Positions 1-4,992 of a stretch of 6,549 bases of DNA are shown piece after piece. The DNA lies in NCBI GenBank assembly GCA_005880055.1, contig VBJS01000083.1:1-6549 (forward strand). The letters run 5' to 3'. Numbering within the stretch: the first letter of the stretch is position 1; every line of letters starts with the position of its first letter. Source of the DNA: Chloroflexota bacterium. GTDB lineage: Bacteria; Chloroflexota; Dehalococcoidia; SM23-28-2; RBG-16-64-32. Below the pieces are notes generated by a model. That model searched no databases. It had not been told where the DNA came from and was given only the letters and a program-made list of their open reading frames with translations. A program made the translations under genes and the position numbers.

Positions 1-5
1 AGCCG

Positions 6-34
6 TAGGGGCAGGTCTCAGACCTGCCCGCCTA
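6..34. repeat. REP-like palindrome at left edge
   Basis: Arms GGGCAGGTCT (9-18) and AGACCTGCCC (20-29) are perfect complements around one C. The symmetry extends outward, since TAGG at 6-9 is matched by CCTA at 31-34 with a two-base CG insertion in the right arm. A second copy of the central GGTCTCAGA (14-22) lies 27 bases on, at 41-49, without its complementary arm. Short GC-rich palindromes of this sort are typical dispersed intergenic repeats (REP/MITE-like). It lies about 100 bases past the stop of the minus-strand nucleotidyltransferase gene. With no T run on either side, it is a weak candidate for that gene's intrinsic terminator. Confidence 0.6.
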
Positions 35-127
35 ATGATGGGTCTCAGATGCCGCTGCAAACCGTGTTCCCATCAATACGTTTTGGGCCGCTATTGCGGG
101 CACGGCTCCCGGACGGTTCGTCGAAGG

Positions 128-838
128 TCAGCCAGCCATGCGTCCCACCCACGGGTGCTCCCCCTCGTATACGCGCGCAACCGCCTGCCGAAGCCCTGCG
201 CGCTGCTCATCTGCGAGCAACGGCAGCAGCGCGGCGAAGTCGGCCTCATCCCTTGGCCGCAGATGGTTCTTCGTCCCGGCGTACATCGTGGCCTTGAAGA
301 AAAGGATGACTTCCGGCGCCACCATCGGCAGCCCCCACCCGGACCGCCGGATGCATTCATCCAAAGGCATCGCGACGCGCGGCTCGGCGTTCAGGACCCA
401 GTCGCCGCCCGAGCGCTCAGCCAGCTGAATGTCGAGGTCAAAGCCATCCTCAACGGAGACGATCCGCATCCCGGACGGGTCGAACCGCTCCGGAAGCGGG
501 CCGCTCGCTTCCGGAGAGCGGCCATGGATGTGGGCCGGCACGCTCAGGCGGCGGCCGTCCCAGAGCTCGGCGCCGCCCTGGTTGGCCATCGTCTCCTCGT
601 GGGCGATCAACTGCCAGCCGGCGAGAATCTCGAACAGAGCCCCTCGGTCGTTCTCAAAAACCGCGATATCGACGTCGCCGTGATCGCGCGTCAGCCGGCC
701 GAGCCACGCGTCGACGGCCCAGCCGCCGCAGAGCCCCCACGGGGCACCGAACGTCGACATCAGTTCGGCAATGCGGGCGACTTCTTTGGGAGCGGCGGTC
801 ATCGGTCGGCCGCGCGGGTTATCGGTATTTCGAAGCAC
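128..838 (-). CDS. Aminoglycoside-nucleotidyltransferase-like protein
   Basis: This 236-residue protein has the nucleotidyltransferase fold seen in the AadB/LinA-type (aminoglycoside-2''-adenylyltransferase-like) family, which transfers a nucleotide from ATP onto a small-molecule hydroxyl. Visible motifs are GGWAVDAW at residues 38-45, leading into LGRLTRDHGDVDIAVF with the metal-binding pair D55 and D57. A later acidic strand, FDLDIQL (133-139), probably supplies the third carboxylate, and the family-typical RPRDEADF lies at 194-201. I chose the GTG at 838 because AAGGAG stands 7 bases upstream of it. The longer GTG start at 856 puts that ribosome site inside the gene, and the ATG at 802 has no clear site. 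The substrate cannot be read from sequence, and many family members are housekeeping or orphan enzymes, so antibiotic resistance is only a possibility. It stands alone, with no co-directional neighbour in the window. Confidence 0.82.
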   Translation of the reverse strand: MLRNTDNPRGRPMTAAPKEVARIAELMSTFGAPWGLCGGWAVDAWLGRLTRDHGDVDIAVFENDRGALFEILAGWQLIAHEETMANQGGAELWDGRRLSVPAHIHGRSPEASGPLPERFDPSGMRIVSVEDGFDLDIQLAERSGGDWVLNAEPRVAMPLDECIRRSGWGLPMVAPEVILFFKATMYAGTKNHLRPRDEADFAALLPLLADEQRAGLRQAVARVYEGEHPWVGRMAG

Positions 839-845
839 AGGTACT

Positions 846-851
846 CTCCTT
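846..851 (-). promoter_or_regulatory. Ribosome binding site deciding the nucleotidyltransferase start
   Basis: Read on the minus strand, AAGGAG is followed by AGTACCT and then GTG at 838. A 7-base spacer is near ideal, which favours this start over the in-frame GTG at 856 and the ATG at 802. Confidence 0.7.
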
Positions 852-1034
852 ATCACGCAAGAGGGATGAGCGCGCGGACGTACCTGTCAGGAGCGACTTG
901 CTCTGGCGCGAGGACCTAGCCGAGCCGAGCTGAAGACAAAGGCTCGCCCGCAGTATCGGTGCGCTTCGTAATTCTCATTCCAGCGAGCCTCCCTCCATGG
1001 GATCCAGAGAAATCCCAGTTGCAGAACAAGGTAC

Positions 1035-1082
1035 GGTTCGGAGCGTGGATAGTCAACCGGCTTTGCTGGCTCGCTCCGAACC
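1035..1082. repeat. Perfect 11-bp inverted repeat upstream of vapB-like gene
   Basis: GGTTCGGAGCG (1035-1045) is mirrored exactly by CGCTCCGAACC (1072-1082) across a 26-base loop. Inside the loop a second small hairpin is possible (CCGGC at 1057-1061 with GCTGG at 1065-1069, one G-U pair). The right arm ends 38 bases before the GTG of the antitoxin-like gene. Ribbon-helix-helix antitoxins usually repress their own operon through inverted repeats near the promoter, so this is a candidate operator. The wide spacing is unusual for that role, and a folded RNA leader or a recombination remnant are alternatives. There is no T run, so it is not an intrinsic terminator. Confidence 0.5.
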
Positions 1083-1120
1083 CAGAGCCTGCCTGGGGGA
1101 ATATATGCGATTATGCACCT

Positions 1121-1369
1121 GTGAAGCGCATAACCGTCAGCCTGCCGGACAACGTTGCGTTCGCGCTGCAACGAGAAGCGCGCCGCCGAGGCGTGCCGGT
1201 TTCAGCACTGGCGCGGGGGGCGATTGAAGCGCGACTCGAGCTGAGCCCCGGCGACCGGCGCAAACTGCCCTTCGCCGCGCTTGGCCGCAGCGGTCATCGC
1301 TCGACGGCCCGCAATCTGGAGAAGATCCTCGCGACTGGGTGGACCGTTGATCGCCGTGGTCGAGTCTAG
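1121..1369 (+). CDS. VapB-type ribbon-helix-helix antitoxin (orphan)
   Basis: The predicted protein has 82 residues. Residues 2-8 (KRITVSL) form the DNA-contacting beta strand of a ribbon-helix-helix protein. They are followed by helix A (about 12-23), a turn at RGVP, and helix B (about 27-40). The tail, with FAALGRSGHRSTARNLEKIL at 51-70, matches the toxin-binding segment typical of VapB antitoxins paired with PIN-domain VapC ribonucleases. A GTG at 1121 is chosen because it sits directly before this strand, and the longer frame upstream to 959 has no family resemblance. No good ribosome site precedes it; the nearest, GGGGGA, is about 20 bases away. Translation may be weak or leaderless from the GATTAT patch. 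The usual downstream toxin is missing apart from a short remnant overlapping the 3' end. Without VapC it could act only as a DNA-binding repressor or be decaying. Confidence 0.72.
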   Translation: MKRITVSLPDNVAFALQREARRRGVPVSALARGAIEARLELSPGDRRKLPFAALGRSGHRSTARNLEKILATGWTVDRRGRV

Positions 1370-1382
1370 CGGCTCTGCGGTA
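1347..1382 (+). pseudogene. Possible VapC toxin N-terminal remnant
   Basis: Beginning at the TTG at 1347, shifted from the antitoxin frame and overlapping its last 23 bases, translation gives LIAVVESSGSAV. PIN-domain VapC toxins typically open with M-I-(A/V)-V-V-D-(T/A/S)-S-G/A, where the Asp is the first metal ligand. Here it is Glu. The overlap and frame shift are as expected for a vapBC pair. Resemblance stops after about 12 codons, where the frame runs into the 3' end of the opposite-strand acetyltransferase gene, so the toxin body is gone. The match is short and could be chance. Confidence 0.45.
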
Positions 1383-1390
1383 AGGCCGGG

Positions 1391-1957
1391 CTACGCCACC
1401 GCCGCCCGCGCGCGGCTCGGCAGCGCTCCCACTTCGCGGCGCAGCTCCATTACGATGAACGTGTTGCCGTCGCGCCAGGAGGTGCCGGTGGCGGCGAAGC
1501 CCGCCTTCTGGAAGGCGCGCTGGGCGCGGCCGTTCCACTCCAGCGTGTGCAGGTACAGCCGCTTGATCTCGCCCCGGGCCAGCAGCGCCTGGGCGAGAGC
1601 CCGCACGGCGTCCGAGCCGTAGCCCTGTGACCAACGCTCTCGCTCGCCGATGCTGATCCCGATCTCGGCCTCGCTGCGAGCGCCGTCGATGTTGTAGTAC
1701 ATGATGTTGCCGATGTGCCGCCCGTTCTCGTCCTCGATCGCGAACGAGCGCCCGGCCATGTCCGTGAAGCGGTAATCGAACACCCAGTTCCGGGCGTACG
1801 TCTCGAACGGGCTCTGCACGGGGCGCGATGCGTCGAACAGCGATAGCTCGAAGTCGCTGCGCCAGCGGTACTCGTCTGCGGCGTCGGTCAGGCGTTTGCG
1901 GCGCACGATGGTGCGGTGGCCGCGAGCGACCACGTCGTCGTAGTAACGGGGCGTCAT
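1391..1957 (-). CDS. GNAT family N-acetyltransferase (RimJ/RimL-like)
   Basis: The 188-residue protein has the Acetyltransf_3 (RimJ/RimL) form of the GNAT fold, which moves an acetyl group from acetyl-CoA to an amine. Strand FAIEDENGRHIGNIMYY (72-88) leads to EAEIGISIGERERW and the CoA-phosphate loop WSQGYGSDAV at 109-118. The later LHTLEWNGRAQRAFQKAGF (136-154) is the classic second CoA-side motif with the conserved Asn. The acceptor is unknown. It is the last gene of the minus-strand cluster. Its ATG shares ATGA with the NUDIX stop, which implies translational coupling, and AAAGG lies 7 bases upstream. The alanine- and arginine-rich tail (about 177-188) lies beyond the conserved fold, at the junction with the vapC-like remnant, and may be junction-derived. 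Confidence 0.88.
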   Translation of the reverse strand: MTPRYYDDVVARGHRTIVRRKRLTDAADEYRWRSDFELSLFDASRPVQSPFETYARNWVFDYRFTDMAGRSFAIEDENGRHIGNIMYYNIDGARSEAEIGISIGERERWSQGYGSDAVRALAQALLARGEIKRLYLHTLEWNGRAQRAFQKAGFAATGTSWRDGNTFIVMELRREVGALPSRARAAVA

Positions 1958-2379
1958 CTTCGCGCCTTTATCATGTCGCGGGCTCGGGTCACCATCTCCG
2001 TCTCGTTCTTGAAGGTCAGCGTCTTGAGCGCCGCCTCAATGGGAAACCACTCGACCCTATCATACTCGACATCGTGATGGCTCGGGTCACCGCCGGTGGC
2101 CTCCATCAGGTAGTAATGGACCCACTTGTGATAGCGCACGCCTTCCCTCGCGAACCAGTACTCGACTACGCCCAACTTGTCCCCTATGCGGACCTGCAGG
2201 CCCGTCTCCTCGGTCACCTCGCGCACCGCTGTCTGCTCGAGTGATTCGCCGGGGTCCGGCGTGCCCTTCGCCAGCCCCCAGATGCCGTCCGAGTCCCGGC
2301 CACAGAGGACCACTTCGATTCCGCCTTCACCGAGGCGATAGACGACGCCTCCCGCCGATACTGCGCTTTCTACGGGCAT
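1954..2379 (-). CDS. NUDIX hydrolase
   Basis: This is a 141-residue single-domain pyrophosphohydrolase acting on nucleoside diphosphates linked to another group. The complete NUDIX box runs from G39 to L61 (G-x5-E-x7-REVTEETGL), with the Mg-binding glutamates in REVTEE. It is preceded by WGLAKGTPDPGE, close to the W-x-LPKG form seen in Ap4A-hydrolase-like members, so a dinucleoside polyphosphate or damaged nucleotide is a reasonable guess at the substrate. I chose the ATG at 2379 because AAGGGCGG lies just upstream and the domain starts at once (SAVSAGGVVYR). A TTG at 2451 would add a basic 24-residue tail overlapping the HEAT gene by 38 bases and has no ribosome site. It is third in the cluster, about 34 bases after the HEAT gene, and overlaps the acetyltransferase start by 4 bases. 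Confidence 0.9.
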   Translation of the reverse strand: MPVESAVSAGGVVYRLGEGGIEVVLCGRDSDGIWGLAKGTPDPGESLEQTAVREVTEETGLQVRIGDKLGVVEYWFAREGVRYHKWVHYYLMEATGGDPSHHDVEYDRVEWFPIEAALKTLTFKNETEMVTRARDMIKARR

Positions 2380-2413
2380 TCCGCCCTTGGCCCTTGGCAC
2401 ACCTCGCTTCGAT

Positions 2414-3334
2414 CTAAGGCCTGAACTTGAACGAGAGCGGGTCTTCTTCAAACTCGAGCCCAGTCAGCGCGTCACGCGCCGCCTCTCGAGTGCTTTCCGA
2501 TTGACTGCCGAGGAGCGTGGCGAGAGCGTCCTTCGCCTGGCGGCCGCCGATCTCTCCGAGCGCCCCGATGGCGGCCTGCCGTACCTCGTCGTCCGGGTCT
2601 ACAACAAGCCGGATCAGGTCCGGTATAGCCTGCTCTTCGCCGAGTGAGCCGCAGGCGACCGCCGCTTCGTAGCGGACTTCAGCGTCCTCGTTTGATAGCT
2701 GTTTGCTCACCAGAGGGAGCCAGCGGGCCTCGCAGCTGCGGCCCATGGCATGCACCGCGCTTACCTTCATTCGCGGAATATCGCTCTCGTATGCTTTGCT
2801 GATCGCCTGGCGCACCCATGCCTCGTTGTGCGCGCCGACCGCCTCCAGGGCCCGCGCCCGCACCTCCACCTCTTCGTCCGTCCGCTCGATCGCGCGGCGC
2901 AGTCCGGCCTCCACCAACCGGCCAGAGCGCTCGCTGAGCCTGCTTTCCTCAGACAGCAGCACGAACCGGCCGAGGGCCAGCGCCGCTTCCACGCGCACTC
3001 CCGCGTCCGGATCGCTGTCCAGGATCCGAAGCAGCGGATCGATAATGTCGGGCCGGTCGTACTCCCAGAGCCCGCGAATAGACGCGCGGCGCACGGCCGC
3101 ATCGTCGTCGCTCAGGCCGTGCCGGAACACAGTATCAAAGTTCAGCTCAACGTTGTCTTCGGCCAGGTCTGTCAGTTCGCTGATGATGCGGCGGCGGCGG
3201 CGAACCTCGATTCCCGGCCAGGCCGCGGCGAACTCCTTTTCCTGGTCCCCGGTCAGCTCAGAGAGGCGGGGCAAGGCGGATAGCTTTACGCGGCTCGCCT
3301 GGCCCAGTTCGTTCATGTAGTCCGTAAAATCCAT
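2414..3334 (-). CDS. HEAT-repeat protein
   Basis: The 306-residue protein is predicted to be soluble, with no signal peptide or membrane segment. Residues 1-75 are charged and helical, including a run of five arginines at 45-49. From about 77 onward it consists of helical-pair repeats of about 30-35 residues with the HEAT/PBS-lyase signature (D-x-(D/A)-x-x-V-R-x-x-A-x-x-A-L-G). Clear units start near 77, 108, 153, 187, 216, 248 and 279. It ends in an acidic-aromatic tail, EFEEDPLSFKF, which could be a docking peptide. Such proteins are scaffolds that bind other proteins; no catalytic motif is seen and the partner is unknown. The ATG at 3334 has GGGGAG 8 bases upstream. It lies 25 bases after the pmbA-like gene, suggesting co-transcription and possibly a related role. 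Confidence 0.87.
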   Translation of the reverse strand: MDFTDYMNELGQASRVKLSALPRLSELTGDQEKEFAAAWPGIEVRRRRRIISELTDLAEDNVELNFDTVFRHGLSDDDAAVRRASIRGLWEYDRPDIIDPLLRILDSDPDAGVRVEAALALGRFVLLSEESRLSERSGRLVEAGLRRAIERTDEEVEVRARALEAVGAHNEAWVRQAISKAYESDIPRMKVSAVHAMGRSCEARWLPLVSKQLSNEDAEVRYEAAVACGSLGEEQAIPDLIRLVVDPDDEVRQAAIGALGEIGGRQAKDALATLLGSQSESTREAARDALTGLEFEEDPLSFKFRP

Positions 3335-3359
3335 CTTCCCCGCTCCCCGGTGGCCCGCA

Positions 3360-4685
3360 TCAGGACTTCGCTGATACAGTTAGGCGCTCGATCCAGACCG
3401 GCGGCGTGTAAACCGTGCCGCCTACCCAGCGGCCTTCGCTGCCCAGAGCGACGAGGCGTCTCAGCGCCTCGTGCACATTTCCGGCAACGATCGTGTCCTT
3501 AACCCGGCCAGTAATCTCACCATTTTCTATTTTATATCCCAGCAGGACGTTTCCGGAGAAGTCGCCGCCCAGGACGTTACCCTGGCCCGCACCCATCAGC
3601 TCTTCCACCACCAGGCCTTCCTTGATCTCCCCCACCATCTCCTCGAACGTCATCTCGCCGATTTCGATCTGCAGTGAGGTGATGGAGATGCTCGGCTGAC
3701 TCGCCGGTGAGCGCTCTGCATTGCCGGTCGACTCTGCCCTGGCCAGGCCCGCTGTCTGCAGGTCATACAGATAGCTGCGAACGACGCCTTTTTCGATTAG
3801 CGGCGTACGCCGGCTCGCCACTCCCTCATCGTCGAAGGGCCGCGAGGCGGCACGGTAGGGTAGGGTGGCGTCGTCCCACATCCCTAACCTTTTGTCGTAC
3901 ATCTCCTTGCCCAAGCACCCGACGAGCGGCGATTGGCCCTGGTGCACGAGGCGGCCGGAGAAAGCCAGCGTCAGAGGCGCGGCCAAGGATTCGGCCACAC
4001 CGAGCGGCGTGAAGATGACAGGCAACTCCGCCGTCCGCATCTGGGCATTTCGACGGGAGCGCTCCAGCTGGCGCGCGACCGTCTGCCTGATCTGATCGAG
4101 AGCCAGGTCCGCGCGGCAGGAAACATCGCCGTCGCCAACGAACAGCATGTCCGTGCCCCGAACGAGGGTACCCTGCAGCGAGACGCCGAGCGACGTGCCT
4201 GAGTAATTGAAATCGCCCCCATTACTGTTGACGATATGCACGCGCGAGACGGCCCGGCGCACAGAAGCATCGCACAGCAGTTCAGGCTCGACGGCGAGTG
4301 CGCCATCGATCAGCGATTTTCCGGCCTCTATCATGTTGTCGACTGACAGGCCGTCGACCTGGGGATCGAAAATGGTTACGTTTACGGCGCCGTCCTTTGC
4401 GGGGAAGTCCAGCTGGGCTTCCGGACCAAATGGCGCTGTCTCCATCGCCGCTGTCACGAGGTCATCGACGTCCCCCGGCCGGGTGGTGGAAGCGAAGCCG
4501 ATCCGCCCGCCGGCGATTACCCGGAGCGCGACACCGCTGGCATGACGAGCGTTCAGCTCCTTTAGTTTGTTCGCCTCGAAACGCACCGGTGTCTCATCCG
4601 ACGCGACGTGGAATACCTCCGCCTGCGAGGCGCCGGCGCGCCGCGCAGCAGTCACGATGGCTTCCGCTTGAACAGTGTTTAGCAC
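3360..4685 (-). CDS. pmbA: TldE/PmbA-family protein
   Basis: The 441-residue protein matches the full length of the PmbA/TldE branch of the TldD/TldE family. These proteins form a cytoplasmic TldD-TldE heterodimer that cleaves unfolded peptides, processes some modified peptides and degrades CcdA. The N-terminal alpha/beta domain covers about 5-210 and includes VRFEANKLKEL and SGVALRVIAGGRIGFAST. The C-terminal beta domain covers about 220-440, with PFDDEGVASRRTPLIEKG at 283-300 and the hallmark GGDFSGNVLLGYKIENGE near 373-390. No HExxxH zinc motif is present, as expected for the non-catalytic TldE type, so activity would need a TldD partner, absent from this window. The GTG start at 4685 is the only option, because TAA lies five codons upstream in frame. 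GAAGG is only one base away, and a TAAAAT hexamer nearby hints at a leaderless message. It is first in the cluster. Confidence 0.9.
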   Translation of the reverse strand: MLNTVQAEAIVTAARRAGASQAEVFHVASDETPVRFEANKLKELNARHASGVALRVIAGGRIGFASTTRPGDVDDLVTAAMETAPFGPEAQLDFPAKDGAVNVTIFDPQVDGLSVDNMIEAGKSLIDGALAVEPELLCDASVRRAVSRVHIVNSNGGDFNYSGTSLGVSLQGTLVRGTDMLFVGDGDVSCRADLALDQIRQTVARQLERSRRNAQMRTAELPVIFTPLGVAESLAAPLTLAFSGRLVHQGQSPLVGCLGKEMYDKRLGMWDDATLPYRAASRPFDDEGVASRRTPLIEKGVVRSYLYDLQTAGLARAESTGNAERSPASQPSISITSLQIEIGEMTFEEMVGEIKEGLVVEELMGAGQGNVLGGDFSGNVLLGYKIENGEITGRVKDTIVAGNVHEALRRLVALGSEGRWVGGTVYTPPVWIERLTVSAKS

Positions 4686-4694
4686 GCCTTCGTT

Positions 4695-4700
4695 ATTTTA
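4695..4700 (-). promoter_or_regulatory. Candidate -10 element for the pmbA operon
   Basis: On the minus strand TAAAAT lies 9 bases before the GTG of the pmbA-like gene, so transcription would begin at or within about 2 bases of the start codon. This would explain why the GAAGG motif sits too close to work as a ribosome site. No good -35 hexamer is seen 16-19 bases upstream (about 4717-4724), so the promoter may be activator-dependent or the hexamer fortuitous. Confidence 0.4.
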
Positions 4701-4757
4701 CACGGGCGAAAATCAGGGCCAGACCTCCGTTGCACGGGGTATGATTACCACTGCATC

Positions 4758-4786
4758 GTAACCGGGCTGTAACCGGCAGGTAACCG
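4758..4786. promoter_or_regulatory. Three GTAACCG direct repeats with an 11-bp period
   Basis: Exact copies of GTAACCG occur at 4758-4764, 4769-4775 and 4780-4786, each starting 11 bases after the last, about one helical turn. Seven-base units with 4-base spacers are the form of operator used by OmpR/PhoB-family response regulators binding head to tail. GTAAC-n6-GTAAC also resembles the actinobacterial GlnR consensus (GTnAC-n6-GAAAC). The array lies 73-101 bases upstream of the pmbA-like start. Its third copy also overlaps the -35 position for a plus-strand TAGAAT at 4805-4810. No regulator gene is in the window, so the binding protein is inferred only by site architecture. Confidence 0.55.
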
Positions 4787-4810
4787 CTGGGATGCCCCGG
4801 CAGGTAGAAT
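4782..4810 (+). promoter_or_regulatory. Candidate activator-dependent promoter, plus strand
   Basis: TAGAAT at 4805-4810 (5 of 6 matches to TATAAT) lies 17 bases after 4782-4787, a -35 position occupied by the third GTAACCG copy rather than TTGACA. PhoB-type activated promoters are built this way. Transcription would start near 4817, with no convincing gene in that direction before 4993, where it would become antisense to rsfS. Confidence 0.33.
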
Positions 4811-4992
4811 CGGGCGCACGGCAGGCGACGGATGATCATGCACGCCACGCCGACGGCATTTCAGGTGCAGTCGCCCGGGAAAGTATCGGACTAAGCGACG
4901 AGTAGTCTATCGTTTGGCCGAATATTTTCCGCATGGACGGCCACAGCACGCCTTGCCAGCCTGAACCCGTGATTCAGTAACCATCTGTCCGG

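Larger units (their letters stand above)
839..1120. other. Non-coding spacer between divergent accessory genes
   Basis: These 280 bases lie between the divergently transcribed nucleotidyltransferase and vapB-like genes, so promoters for both should be here. Open frames on both strands cross it, but none shows a recognisable domain or a good ribosome site. The only strong structure is an 11-bp inverted repeat at 1035-1082. An AT-rich patch at 1101-1115 (TATATG, GATTAT) could hold the -10 element of vapB. I see no convincing -35 partner, RNA gene or mobile element. Confidence 0.5.
4686..4992. other. Non-coding region between rsfS and pmbA-like gene
   Basis: This 307-base stretch separates two minus-strand genes. 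It holds the GTAACCG repeat array, copies of CGGCAGG at 4774, 4798 and 4819, a TAGAAT hexamer on the plus strand, and two short inverted repeats (4915-4920 with 4938-4943, and 4961-4965 with 4973-4977). Neither inverted repeat has a U run, so no clear intrinsic terminator for rsfS is visible. No coding sequence is supported beyond a 20-codon plus-strand frame at 4832-4894 (ATG to TAA), which has only a weak ribosome site and no recognisable product. Confidence 0.55.

Noticed and set aside
1..127. Integron attC site next to the nucleotidyltransferase gene
   Set aside because: I looked for paired RYYYAAC and GTTRRRY core sites around the gene end because such enzymes are often cassettes, and found none.
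35..919. Long plus-strand open frame opposite the nucleotidyltransferase gene
   Set aside because: It is Arg/Pro/Ala-rich with no domain and lies antisense to a gene with clear motifs; it is a GC-rich shadow frame.
887..1171. 94-codon minus-strand frame in the spacer before vapB
   Set aside because: It has no recognisable domain and no good ribosome site, and it covers the inverted repeat and the antitoxin start.
2703..3320. Long plus-strand frames opposite the HEAT gene
   Set aside because: They are Ser/Arg-rich low-complexity translations that mirror the codon pattern of the HEAT repeats on the other strand.
4832..4894. 20-codon plus-strand frame downstream of the TAGAAT hexamer
   Set aside because: It has only a weak ribosome site and no hydrophobic or other recognisable character. 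It is kept only as a possible target of the orphan promoter and not called as a gene.
4961..4977. CTGAA/TTCAG stem past the rsfS stop as a terminator
   Set aside because: The stem has only 5 bp, with a 7-base loop and no U run on either strand.
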